From a virus, in IMG/VR virus record IMGVR_UViG_3300008448_000554, positions 1 through 25,900 of that record: 25,900 nucleotides of DNA, one strand, 5' to 3'. Positions 1 to 9,252 of the stretch are shown here, piece after piece (the first letter of the stretch is position 1; each line of letters begins with the position of its first letter). Position numbers and translations under genes: made by a program. The notes beneath the pieces are model-generated. The model made no database searches, was not told the DNA's origin, and worked only from the letters and a program-made list of their open reading frames with translations.

Positions 1-3000
1 TATTAGTTGGTATCCAGAAGCTGCTGAGCTGGTAAGATATACCCCTAAAGCAAAAGAATAAGTACAGGGTGCATTTGATGTTGTGAAACTCAATTGAATA
101 CCAGCACTAAAGGTATGATTCCCTGTTTCTTGAGCAGTATACGTTGGATAAAAAGTAGGGGAAGATCCTGTTGTTAAGTAAGCAGCTCCATCTGTTATAT
201 TATTGAATATGCGAGTTATAATACTATTAGATATAGGATACCCTAAAGGAGTACTACCAGAAATATAATAAGATGAAGATAAAAAATTAGCTCTGGAAAA
301 ATAAGCAGAGGCATCTGTTCCTATATTTTCAAAATAAACATTATCTTGGTCTCTAAGAGAATACAGTATAGGGGCATAGTTGTAACCACTATTAAAAATA
401 TATTTATCTCCGTTTACATATTTTTGATTAGAATATTTTTGATTATCAAATAAAGATACATTAACATACTCATATGGTTTAAAAGTATTTTGTACTTCAA
501 ACCAGTTTTTATTATTTTCATTTAATTCTGTTAGATTGCCATCTTTATCTACAAGATATTTTAAAACTACACTGTTTCTTTTAGTTAGTGTTGTATTTTT
601 TATTTGAGTAAATAATCCTATTTTATTGACATATCTATCTAAAGCAGCTGTAGTTCCATATGAGCTATCCCCCTCATAAGTTCCAGAGGGTGGAGTATAT
701 ATGTTATATAGTAAACTATTTGTTTTAGATCCCTCATATCGCGAACGATTGTATGATTGTAATGATAAATAACTATCTTGTAGTTCAGCAGGAACTAGTA
801 TACTACTTGTTGGGCGAAAATCTTCACCAATATATTCTATTTTTTGTCTAACAATTGATTGTACACTTTTAGAAACATTATTTAGTAATACATTCCAATC
901 AGAATGTTGAAATATATTTTGGTCTATTGTTCCTGTTGGTTGTAAATATGGATTATAGTTATCTTCAAAGTATTGATTAACATCTACAATACTACCACTT
1001 AATTCACCATCAAACCACCCCATAGTATTATTGGATGATGATAATGCATTATAGAAAGTACCATATTGAGTTGATATTGCAGTTGTTGGTATTTCTCCCT
1101 CATACACACTTTGTGTTGTAGTAGCAGTTGGGTTAGCATATACAACTTTATTACGCTCTAATACAGGTGAATTTATTGTAACGCCTGTAGATAAGCTTGC
1201 TCTCTCAGGAACAAAATCTTCAAGCATTTTAAATAATGAATTATCAAAATACTCTACTAAACGAATAAATCCATTATAGTCTAATAATGATGATGTAAAT
1301 GGAGCATATCCACTTACACCAGTTTCAAAATATAATTTGCGTTGAGCGTCTAAATCAATATAGGATGAACTATATTGTTGTCTAGGATCACCAATATAAT
1401 CATCTAAGCTCCATGTTGGGTTATTAGATGCTATTGCTCCTGATATATAATTGTCTATTTGATTTTGAGGTGAAAATGATATGTCAATGTAGTGTGAATC
1501 ATTTTCTCTAAAATCATTAGCGTCTGTAGGAAATGTTTGTAAGCTTAATATTGGTGATAATACGCTGCCTGTGATTGTATTTTGTACAATACGTACTTTA
1601 TCATTATTATAGCCTTGTATTAGACTTGTTTTAAGCCCACCACCATATTCTTTAACATTTAGTATACTAGCGGTAGCTGCACTACCGGTAGGAGTATAAA
1701 ATGAGCTACTACCTATTGTATAATATGTTTGGTTTGGTATACCAAAAATAGTCATTAATGTATCTAAACCAGCAACAGTACCTTTTTGTTTTAACAATAA
1801 TGGTAAGTTATGATAGATACGCTTATATAATTCTGCTACTAAATCTTTACGTGGTATGTTATTTAAATAACTACCTGTAACTGTAATATTATTGTCCCAT
1901 GTACTGCTACCAGTATTAGCTCCTATTAAAAATTGGTTAACATTTTCACCTGCTTGACTATTATATAATTTAAGACCTAATGATTTTAAACGCTCATATA
2001 CTAAATCTTTAGATATACCTTCAGTTAAACTATTATTAGCTAAATTAATATCAGTTATTGCTTTAAGATAAATCCAAATATTGTCAAAATAATGACCAAC
2101 CATATTTAGGAAAGTAAGGAATGGTTGGTTATTTGTATCGTCTTTTAAATAAACAGGAACAGCATACTCTAAATTATTGTAATTAGTAGCATCATAACTT
2201 TGAGCAGTACTTATATTAGTATTATACCAAGTTATAGCTTGTGATGATGTTACTGAATAAAGTGTAAATGGTTTAGTTGCTGATATTTTAGGCCAAGCGT
2301 ATGAACTTGATTCAAAATATAAATAACGCTCATATCCATCAAATTTAGAAATAATATCATTAATGCTAGCTGAGTACCTATTTAATTCGGATGATAAGTT
2401 AGGTGTAGTTGTAGCTAGTGATGAGCTAGTATTTATATAATTTGTGTAGAATTCAATATCTAATAATTTGTTGCGAAAATTTGCTAGGCGTTGATTTGCC
2501 GATCCAAAAAATACAAAATTATTATAATTAGCATAATCAACATTTATATTAATACTCTGAGTTGCTAGTAAGTTTAATATTTGATGATATGAATTTTGCT
2601 GTAGTGATTGTATATTATTTACTAAGGCATCATATGTTTGGTATGTAGAAGATACAGTTCCTTGGTTTTCACTAATAGGAATATCAAAATTAGGGCCGCG
2701 TAATGTTGGAGGCGGTGGAGGAGTAATTAATTTATCTAGATTAATATCAAAAATATATGGCTCAACTTTTTCTTCAACAAGCCATAATGTTTGTTTTTCC
2801 TGTACTTCTAGGGGTAATGGTTCGTATAATTTAAATAATACCTCGTATCCTTCAGGAGCTTTATTTAATGCTGTATTAACAGTAACATATTGTTTATTAT
2901 CCCCAAAATTAAGTAAATAACTTACATAATAAGGTGAAGTATTTATTTCATCTATAAGAGATAAAGTAACAGACTCAATTTCATCATTTGTTAAAGTAGT

Positions 3001-3486
3001 AGATGCTAATCGTATTTCTGTTCTATCTTGTGATATTTCTTTAACAAATAGAGCAGAATCAATATAGTTAGATAATTTGGTTTGAAATAAATTATATCTA
3101 ACTTTAAACTCACCAGATGAATATCCTAAATCTTGTAAATCTTGAACAGGATCTATTTCAATGATAGGATATAATGAACTTGTTGGTGTAGCTAAAGTTG
3201 AGTCAATACCAATATTTTCTGTCTGAATTTCTCCGGTTGTATTAGGGAGAGTAGTTACTCCTGGTTTGAGAGAAACAGTAGATGGTAATTTATATTTTAA
3301 ATAATTATAATTGGTATTAAGTAGGTTATCTGCTACATCATATATATGATATTCTATATAGTCATTTTCTCCACCAAAATCTTCTTGTATTCTTTGTGAT
3401 GCAATTAATTTAAGATCATCCTCAGAATAACGCGAAACTTGGGTAGTACTTAATATATTACCTACTATTTTTATATTACTTGCCAT
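1..3486 (-). CDS. Large baseplate wedge-type structural protein, gp7/gpI-like (partial)
   Basis: The frame is open from an ATG at 3484-3486 to the left edge, more than 1160 codons, so the C-terminus lies outside the window. The start overlaps the stop of the upstream gene (TAATG), implying coupled translation. The protein is rich in Asn, Ser, Thr and Tyr, as phage structural proteins often are, with a Pro run (PPPPPTLRGP) near residue 260. Around residues 500-580 a segment with YKRIYHNLPLLLKQKGT followed by an IFGIPNQ motif resembles the core of tail protein I (P2 gpI), the fold thought to correspond to T4 gp7. Its place directly after gp25- and gp6-like genes fits a gp7-type wedge role. The family call is by motif and synteny only; a fibre-connector protein is the alternative. 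Confidence 0.6.
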   Translation of the reverse strand, partial: MASNIKIVGNILSTTQVSRYSEDDLKLIASQRIQEDFGGENDYIEYHIYDVADNLLNTNYNYLKYKLPSTVSLKPGVTTLPNTTGEIQTENIGIDSTLATPTSSLYPIIEIDPVQDLQDLGYSSGEFKVRYNLFQTKLSNYIDSALFVKEISQDRTEIRLASTTLTNDEIESVTLSLIDEINTSPYYVSYLLNFGDNKQYVTVNTALNKAPEGYEVLFKLYEPLPLEVQEKQTLWLVEEKVEPYIFDINLDKLITPPPPPTLRGPNFDIPISENQGTVSSTYQTYDALVNNIQSLQQNSYHQILNLLATQSININVDYANYNNFVFFGSANQRLANFRNKLLDIEFYTNYINTSSSLATTTPNLSSELNRYSASINDIISKFDGYERYLYFESSSYAWPKISATKPFTLYSVTSSQAITWYNTNISTAQSYDATNYNNLEYAVPVYLKDDTNNQPFLTFLNMVGHYFDNIWIYLKAITDINLANNSLTEGISKDLVYERLKSLGLKLYNSQAGENVNQFLIGANTGSSTWDNNITVTGSYLNNIPRKDLVAELYKRIYHNLPLLLKQKGTVAGLDTLMTIFGIPNQTYYTIGSSSFYTPTGSAATASILNVKEYGGGLKTSLIQGYNNDKVRIVQNTITGSVLSPILSLQTFPTDANDFRENDSHYIDISFSPQNQIDNYISGAIASNNPTWSLDDYIGDPRQQYSSSYIDLDAQRKLYFETGVSGYAPFTSSLLDYNGFIRLVEYFDNSLFKMLEDFVPERASLSTGVTINSPVLERNKVVYANPTATTTQSVYEGEIPTTAISTQYGTFYNALSSSNNTMGWFDGELSGSIVDVNQYFEDNYNPYLQPTGTIDQNIFQHSDWNVLLNNVSKSVQSIVRQKIEYIGEDFRPTSSILVPAELQDSYLSLQSYNRSRYEGSKTNSLLYNIYTPPSGTYEGDSSYGTTAALDRYVNKIGLFTQIKNTTLTKRNSVVLKYLVDKDGNLTELNENNKNWFEVQNTFKPYEYVNVSLFDNQKYSNQKYVNGDKYIFNSGYNYAPILYSLRDQDNVYFENIGTDASAYFSRANFLSSSYYISGSTPLGYPISNSIITRIFNNITDGAAYLTTGSSPTFYPTYTAQETGNHTFSAGIQLSFTTSNAPCTYSFALGVYLTSSAASGYQLI

Positions 3487-3833
3487 TATCTATTTGTTGT
3501 TGCTTTACTTAGTTCATCAAGAGCAGTTTGTGTATCTAATACTTGTTGTCTTAGATTAGTGATTTCATCTAATAATGCCTGAATATCGTCCTGGCTTATG
3601 ATTATTCCTAAATATTCTGCTTCTTTTTCTAAAATATACCTATGTGAATCGGTGTCACCTTCTTTTGGAATTTGATAAAATAAATCTTCATATAGTTGAA
3701 AAAAATCCTCTAACGTAAAGGTAGGTGTTTCCCCTTCACCTTCATTATTAAGTAATTGACTAAATTGAGTATTAATTACTCTACCAAATTGATTTTTATC
3801 AAATACTGTTTTTTCTATAGGAATTTGCGACAT
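3486..3833 (-). CDS. Small conserved tail-region protein (115 aa)
   Basis: Protein of 115 aa between two structural genes, joined to the next gene by a TAATG overlap and 1 nt from the previous one. The middle (about residues 38-80) is acidic and aromatic, with LEDFFQLYEDLFYQIPKEG, and the C-terminal third (about 80-112) reads as a coiled coil (DDIQALLDEITNLRQQVL). There is no signal peptide or membrane segment. I do not recognise a named family. The position between wedge genes suggests a small baseplate or tail assembly protein, which is inference. Confidence 0.7.
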   Translation of the reverse strand: MSQIPIEKTVFDKNQFGRVINTQFSQLLNNEGEGETPTFTLEDFFQLYEDLFYQIPKEGDTDSHRYILEKEAEYLGIIISQDDIQALLDEITNLRQQVLDTQTALDELSKATTNR

Positions 3834-3834
3834 A

Positions 3835-4935
3835 TTATCTTATAACTTTAAAATAATAATTATCATCTAATACTAATGTTGTACCACTTATAGTTACTTT
3901 AATTAATATTTTATAATAACGTTCAGGTTCTAATCCATTCATGTAAACATCGAAGTAATTACCTGTTGGATCAGCACATACTCTAGTATAAGTTGAGTCA
4001 TAATCTACGACAATTTCTTCGGTATCCAAATCTTTTATTTGATAAAGTGGAACATCTGTTCTAAGAAATACTTTATTATTTAAATATACAGATGTAGACG
4101 AAAATGCCCTAGCAGGAAATCTATCGCGAATATTTACTCTAAATCGTTGTACAGAATTTTGTTGGTATTCGGATTTGTTATTAGCTAATGTAGCTACTAT
4201 ATTAGGTGATGTAACAAATTGTAAAGATCCTGTAGAGTATATAAAATCATCCCACCTTATTTCTAAACATGGAGGATATATGGTATGTGTTTCTCCTGAA
4301 AAATATTTGGTTTCAAATTTAGAAGCAGATGTAAATTCTAATGAACTGCTGTGTTTTAATATGAAACCATAATTTGAAAATACACTACCTGTCCATGCCC
4401 CTACAGTATTAGTTACATTTAAATTAATATCAAACGAATCAACATGATTAAATGATTGACTAGCTATATATGATGAACCAGTCCACCATAAACCACCTCC
4501 TGTGTTGCCTGTTGGATTATATGATCCCGTAGTACCAGTAGGAATTGTGTCTAACCATCCGCTTCCGCTTAATTGATCTTTAAATTGCCAACTTACGCCA
4601 TCTGTAGTAGCAGGTGAATTTCCAAATCGGCCACTACCTACGTTCCAATCAGCGGCTAATGGATGGCAAAATATAGTGTAATCTAAAGGTACTTGAGATG
4701 CATTAGCTAATGATAATTTTAAATAAGCATTCCATGTAGAACCACTAGCTTTATTATTAATTATATCTAGTATTTCGGCTTGCGGAAATTTAATAATAGG
4801 ACGAGCTACTTCGTACGTACTTTCGATAGTTTCGAATGTACTAAGTTCTAGTATTTCATCTAACCCAGCATTAGTTGTTGGGTAGTATGAATAAAGAGTT
4901 GCGGATTTTTCCGGGAATATTTTGTAAATTGCCAT
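3835..4935 (-). CDS. Phage structural protein with DNRLRE-like beta domain
   Basis: Protein of 366 aa. The N-terminus (MAIYKIFPEKSATLYSYYP) followed by a region with NYGFILKHSSSLEF, a KYFSGETHTIYPPCLEIRWDD-type ending near residues 190-232 and many Gly/Ser/Thr turns resembles DNRLRE-type jelly-roll domains used by phages and secreted proteins for surface contacts. The last 100 residues look like a separate beta domain. It sits between gp6-like and gp7-like genes, so a baseplate periphery role (the position of T4 gp8 to gp10) is reasonable, but no sequence match to those proteins is visible. The 42-nt gap before its start holds an ATATTTATAT motif. Confidence 0.65.
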   Translation of the reverse strand: MAIYKIFPEKSATLYSYYPTTNAGLDEILELSTFETIESTYEVARPIIKFPQAEILDIINNKASGSTWNAYLKLSLANASQVPLDYTIFCHPLAADWNVGSGRFGNSPATTDGVSWQFKDQLSGSGWLDTIPTGTTGSYNPTGNTGGGLWWTGSSYIASQSFNHVDSFDINLNVTNTVGAWTGSVFSNYGFILKHSSSLEFTSASKFETKYFSGETHTIYPPCLEIRWDDFIYSTGSLQFVTSPNIVATLANNKSEYQQNSVQRFRVNIRDRFPARAFSSTSVYLNNKVFLRTDVPLYQIKDLDTEEIVVDYDSTYTRVCADPTGNYFDVYMNGLEPERYYKILIKVTISGTTLVLDDNYYFKVIR

Positions 4936-4977
4936 AATTACATGATTACTACATATAAATATGGTAGCTTATAGCTT

Positions 4978-6807
4978 TTAGATACTAAAAGGTACTACTC
5001 TACCTTGTATGTCTGTGTTAGGGTATCTAACTTCAAATACACTTGGGTCTAGTGAGGGATATATAGTACCTTGCTTTGTTGCACCTGGTATATCATACGC
5101 GTACTGGGAATAGTCTCCTCCTTGTTTATTAATAATTTCAAGTTTAGACACTGTTTGGACTCCCTTAATTTGTAATAATTTATATGTAATATCAGATAAT
5201 ATAATAGGTTGATTGATAGTCCACTTTTCTATACTAAAATGATCTTTTAAAGTATTTATACAATTAGTTACAACATCATTGTTGTTATATCCACTAGCTA
5301 CTACTATATCAAAATTAACACCAATATTAATATAAAACGCATCTTTAATATTGATAGCATCAGTAACCATTCTATATTGATTAAGATAAGCAGCTAAATT
5401 TTCTTTTAATGTAGTTGCTGCTGTTATTAACTGCTTATTAGTATTATAAGCTAATATGTACATGTCTAATGATAATGGATTACGTTCCTCAGTAGTTGCT
5501 ACTGTTGGTGTAGCTAACATTTCACTAGCTACATCTTGTGTAACATATACTTTAGCTATTGAACCATAATCAGTTGGTAGTGATAAAGCACGAACCATAT
5601 AGTCTTCTCTAGTTACAGCACGTAATTGGGATTGGTAGGCATATAATGCATTTTGTCTAATTTCTTCAATTTGATCACCACTTCTACCACCAGCTGCTGG
5701 GGTAGGGTTATTAGAAGCTACTGTGTTATTTTTAATATAATCTGCTATAGGACCAGTAACTCCACTAGGAAAATAGGCAGCATTGACATCTATTGTAGTT
5801 AGGTCATTAGATGATATATTAGATGTAACTCCTCCTCCTACAAGGTATCTTATAGTAATATCACTATTTGGAGCTAAACCATATTCTTGAGTAAAAAATG
5901 GAGTAGCTTTATTAAAATTATTTAATATATTACTTACACCAGGAACTAATCCAAGTTGAATATTATCAGGATTAGGTAATATTGTTGTATCTGATGAGTT
6001 TGATAATCCTGCCCCAAATTCTAACTGTAATGTACCATCTGATAGGAAACGAGACACATAACGGCGCGGTACTCTTTGATAATTTACTAAATAAGGTACA
6101 CCATCTGATTGATAATTTGGGTTTGTTGCTGATTGTAAAATAGAAGATTGGGCTAAATAAGGTACCTCATACCAGCGATTCCCATTAGTGTCAGTAGCAT
6201 CTAATATTTGTAATATATTAGTATCAGAAATAGTAAAAGTTTGAAATTTTTGCCCTATTGAAGGAGATATAGTAGTAGATTTAATTTCAGCAGATATAGC
6301 TTTTACTTGTTTTTTAAGTAAAAAATAATTGACATTTAAAAATGTTACTTCAGTATTATTAGAATCGGTGAAATCTACTCTATCAGTAGTTAAAAATTTA
6401 GTTCCTGTACTAGCTGAAGTTAGTACAGTATTTTCAGGTATTACTAGACCATAACTATAATCGGGGATAGTTTGAGCCCCGTTAATTATAGAAGGAATTT
6501 GTTGGTATATATCTACGGTAACAGTAGAAGCATAGGATACTTTGGGACGATATCCTAGCATATATGATAAAGCATATAAATTTTCTTTTTCCTTAGCATA
6601 CAATAAAAAGTTTTCTTGTACTTGAGTATCTAAATAAAATGAAGAAACGTCACCTAAATATGATGCTAAGTCTATAAATATAGCTCCTGGGTTAGCGTCT
6701 GAAAAATCACTATAACTGTTGGGGAAATAAGTTTTAGCATAATCTATAAGATTAGTCTTAAAGTCATTAAAAGTTTTATTCAAAAAAGATACACTATTTT
6801 CTGCCAT
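4978..6807 (-). CDS. 6: Baseplate wedge protein, gp6 / baseplate J-like
   Basis: Protein of 609 aa, close to the 660 aa of T4 gp6. The N-terminus has the typical layout of this family: a helix (FNDFKTNLIDYAKTYFP), then DANPGAIFIDLASYLGDV, then a long helix naming the ring-forming region (TQVQENFLLYAKEKENLYAL). Further on, NALYAYQSQLRAVTREDY near residues 388-405 matches the conserved baseplate-J motif where the chain enters its alpha/beta C-terminal domain. In T4, gp6 dimers form the inner iris ring of the baseplate around the hub. The gene lies immediately after the gp25-like gene, the usual order. Start and stop are 1-2 nt from the neighbours on the upstream side. Confidence 0.88.
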   Translation of the reverse strand: MAENSVSFLNKTFNDFKTNLIDYAKTYFPNSYSDFSDANPGAIFIDLASYLGDVSSFYLDTQVQENFLLYAKEKENLYALSYMLGYRPKVSYASTVTVDIYQQIPSIINGAQTIPDYSYGLVIPENTVLTSASTGTKFLTTDRVDFTDSNNTEVTFLNVNYFLLKKQVKAISAEIKSTTISPSIGQKFQTFTISDTNILQILDATDTNGNRWYEVPYLAQSSILQSATNPNYQSDGVPYLVNYQRVPRRYVSRFLSDGTLQLEFGAGLSNSSDTTILPNPDNIQLGLVPGVSNILNNFNKATPFFTQEYGLAPNSDITIRYLVGGGVTSNISSNDLTTIDVNAAYFPSGVTGPIADYIKNNTVASNNPTPAAGGRSGDQIEEIRQNALYAYQSQLRAVTREDYMVRALSLPTDYGSIAKVYVTQDVASEMLATPTVATTEERNPLSLDMYILAYNTNKQLITAATTLKENLAAYLNQYRMVTDAINIKDAFYINIGVNFDIVVASGYNNNDVVTNCINTLKDHFSIEKWTINQPIILSDITYKLLQIKGVQTVSKLEIINKQGGDYSQYAYDIPGATKQGTIYPSLDPSVFEVRYPNTDIQGRVVPFSI

Positions 6808-6808
6808 T

Positions 6809-7222
6809 TTATATAAATTGTACTGTTATTTGATTTGCTTCTCCAGATATGTTTATTCTATACTGAACTGTAACTGATATAGTATTAGTATCTTCTTTTT
6901 TTACTACATCTACATTTACAATTGTTACTTCAGGAATAAAAATAGAAACATTACTTCTAATTAGGTTACTAATTATTTCCGTTATATCATCAGTTATTCC
7001 TTCAAATAATACTCTTTTTAAATCGGCACCAAATTCTGGATTATACATCCTTTCCCCTTTATTAGTAAGTAATAAATTGACTAAATTAGATTTAATTTGA
7101 TCTTTAGTACTATATGTTTTATTAAAGGGTCCTGATGGGCCATTAAAAGGTAAAGATATTCCAACTGCAACATTACCTTGCAGATCTAGTGGGTTAACTT
7201 GTGTTGTTAATGGAATAGGCAT
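6809..7222 (-). CDS. 25: gp25-like baseplate wedge protein
   Basis: Protein of 137 aa, against 132 in T4 gp25. The segment at residues 38-75 (IKSNLVNLLLTNKGERMYNP, then EFGADLKRVLFE) is the hallmark of the GPW/gp25 family: a helix, the GERxxxPxFG turn, then the hydrophobic strand. It is followed by a beta-rich C-terminus (VSVTVQYRINISGEANQITVQF). In T4 the protein joins the wedge core to the sheath initiation surface. Despite the family's lysozyme-like label, these proteins are structural. It is packed 1 nt from both neighbours within the late operon. Confidence 0.9.
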   Translation of the reverse strand: MPIPLTTQVNPLDLQGNVAVGISLPFNGPSGPFNKTYSTKDQIKSNLVNLLLTNKGERMYNPEFGADLKRVLFEGITDDITEIISNLIRSNVSIFIPEVTIVNVDVVKKEDTNTISVTVQYRINISGEANQITVQFI

Positions 7223-7223
7223 A

Positions 7224-7589
7224 TTATTCTAAGTTTCTTAGTCCTGATTTATCCATTGGTGTCATATTAGCCGCTGCGTCCGCAATAAAATTTAAGTATG
7301 GGTTTATTTTTTCACCTGTTGATTCATCAACTTTATCAATAACTTTTAAATCATTGCGTTGTGGTTGTTGAAAACCAAATTCAGCACCCATTTTAGCCAT
7401 TAATGATTCACGTACATTTCCTGGAGGAAATGACGGTACATCAGCACTAGTAAAATTAAATGTTCTATTTTCATTAATAGATTGTTTATTTTGTCTAGCT
7501 AATGTCTCATTAATAATATCAGGCAATTCTTCATGAAGTGCCTCGATTACTGCTTCTCTAATTAATTTTTTAAATAATTTTACGTTCAT
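7224..7589 (-). CDS. Small late-operon protein (121 aa), function unknown
   Basis: Protein of 121 aa. The N-terminus (MNVKLFKKLIREAVIEALHE) is an amphipathic basic helix with a KLIREAV core like many small structural proteins of T4-like marine phages. The middle has an FNFTSADVPSF segment, and the C-terminus ends in a helix and MTPMDKSGLRNLE. No enzyme motif, signal or membrane segment is visible. It lies between the coiled-coil tail protein and gp25, so a tail or baseplate assembly role is likely by position only. The 13 nt before its ATG contain ATATTTATT, a motif also seen before other late genes. Confidence 0.7.
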   Translation of the reverse strand: MNVKLFKKLIREAVIEALHEELPDIINETLARQNKQSINENRTFNFTSADVPSFPPGNVRESLMAKMGAEFGFQQPQRNDLKVIDKVDESTGEKINPYLNFIADAAANMTPMDKSGLRNLE

Positions 7590-7602
7590 ATGAATAAATA
7601 TT

Positions 7603-9252
7603 TTAAACTGTTGTATTTGCGCTGCCTGCTATACGTCTTTGATATTTTTTATAATCAGATTGCCATTTTGTATCGGCCGCTATTATAAAAGCAACATCTA
7701 TTTTAGGTGCTGGGTTAGGGCCGGACGCTGCTGCTAAAGCCACAAGTCTTGCTTTTTCTACTACTCCTAATGGAATTTTAGCTGTTGTTCCACCAGCGGG
7801 ACCTACTATTACTTTAGGTTGGGGTGGTTTTTCTTTTGATCGTGATAATTGTGATATAACTGAAGATGATGGTATTCCACTAATAGCAGTTGGTGGCTGA
7901 TTAGTCTGCTGTGGGGAAGTTGAAGTAGTACTTGATGGATTAGGATTACCCTTGGGAGAAGATAATCCATTTCCTGTTGTTAATCCTTGATTATCTATTG
8001 CTAATTTTAATTGTTCTATCAGGTCATTTGGATCTAACGTGAATGAATATTCACTTTTTAATACTTCTACATTACTAGCATCAATAGCTACAGCATAATG
8101 GCGTTTAAATCCTCTTACATTAAATCTAGGATTATTTTCTTCTCTTAATGCAAATTTATATCCTTTATAAGTTTCACTTGTAGCTCCAAATAAGTCAGGA
8201 CTACTTAAAAGAGAAGCAGCTCCTAAAGTATTATCAGTAGCAGATTTATCTAATTGTCTATTAATATCTAATAATTGTGATTTTAAATCCTGTAGTGTTG
8301 CTATAGCTTTATCTAAAGAAGATAATAAGATGGGAATTAAGGCACTTAATGATAATAATATTTTATTTGCTTTTTCTAATATTTTAACAAATTTAATTAT
8401 TACACTGGTTGGGATACCTACACCGGGAGGAACAGAAGTAGGAAGCGGTATAGCAGATATTATATTTATAATGACATTAAATATATTAATGTAAGTTGAT
8501 ATTCTTTGAATTTGGCTTCTTATTGCATTAATTTTTTCTTCATTATTTTGTATTATTCGTATAGCACTATTTCTAGCATTTTTAGCAGCATTTAGTTTTG
8601 TTTGATCTCCAGATTCATTTGCATCTGTTATTATAGCATTAGTATCATCTACTAGTTTTTGTATCTTTCCATTTTGTGCTACAACTTCAGCTATTTTATT
8701 TGTTAAAAGTAAAGCTAAAATAGATGGTAAATTTTTCTTAGAATTTTTTAATACAGCATTAGATGCTTGTTTTTTAGCTTTATTTTGTTCTTCTCTATTT
8801 TTCTTTTTTCTATTTTTTAGTCTATTTTTTAAATTTTTATTTCCGTTTTTTTGTTTCTTAAAAGGATCTTTTAAAATATCATCAATACTTTTTTGAATTT
8901 GATCTTTTTGAGTTTGAATAGTTTTTTTCTCTATGTCGTAATTGACTTTTAATTTTTCTAACTCAATTTGATTATTTTTATTTTTTTCTTGGAGTTGTTT
9001 ATAATCTTCATCTAATTGTTTTTCTCTTTTTATTAACTCTTCTTGTTCTTTTTTTAATTTATCTAAAGTAGAATTTCCTGTAGTAGCTTTAACAACTTGA
9101 CCTGGTGTTTTAGTTTGGTCTCCAAATGTAGTAGGAGATTTAACATTATTTAAAGTATTAATAGTATCTTTATTCGCTAAAGAAGATATATCACCTTTAG
9201 CAGGAAGAGAAGGTGGGTTATTAAAATTAATAGGTAATATTGGACTAGACAT
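7603..9252 (-). CDS. Coiled-coil tail/baseplate structural protein (549 aa)
   Basis: Residues 60-130 are a heptad-rich Lys/Glu/Gln coiled coil. Residues about 130-170 are strongly basic (KNLKNRLKNRKKKNREEQ). Residues about 180-255 are helical, and about 255-325 are very hydrophobic (INIFNVIINIISAIPLP, then KILLSLSALIPILLS). A conserved-looking segment YKGYKFALREENNPRFNVRG lies near 365. A Ser/Pro/Thr/Gln linker (about 425-460) precedes the C-terminal helix. The mix of coiled coil and hydrophobic stretch recalls short tape-measure proteins such as T4 gp29 (590 aa), but the position between spike and gp25 also suits a hub component. The start overlaps the previous stop (TAATG). Confidence 0.65.
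   Translation of the reverse strand: MSSPILPINFNNPPSLPAKGDISSLANKDTINTLNNVKSPTTFGDQTKTPGQVVKATTGNSTLDKLKKEQEELIKREKQLDEDYKQLQEKNKNNQIELEKLKVNYDIEKKTIQTQKDQIQKSIDDILKDPFKKQKNGNKNLKNRLKNRKKKNREEQNKAKKQASNAVLKNSKKNLPSILALLLTNKIAEVVAQNGKIQKLVDDTNAIITDANESGDQTKLNAAKNARNSAIRIIQNNEEKINAIRSQIQRISTYINIFNVIINIISAIPLPTSVPPGVGIPTSVIIKFVKILEKANKILLSLSALIPILLSSLDKAIATLQDLKSQLLDINRQLDKSATDNTLGAASLLSSPDLFGATSETYKGYKFALREENNPRFNVRGFKRHYAVAIDASNVEVLKSEYSFTLDPNDLIEQLKLAIDNQGLTTGNGLSSPKGNPNPSSTTSTSPQQTNQPPTAISGIPSSSVISQLSRSKEKPPQPKVIVGPAGGTTAKIPLGVVEKARLVALAAASGPNPAPKIDVAFIIAADTKWQSDYKKYQRRIAGSANTTV

Noticed and set aside
4175-4372. Plus-strand ORF of 65 codons within the DNRLRE-like gene
   Set aside because: Shadow of a well-supported minus-strand gene, without promoter or leader.
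8459-8470. TATAAATA on the minus strand inside the coiled-coil gene as a T4-type late promoter
   Set aside because: It is deep inside a coding frame with no gene start close downstream; chance is expected in AT-rich DNA.
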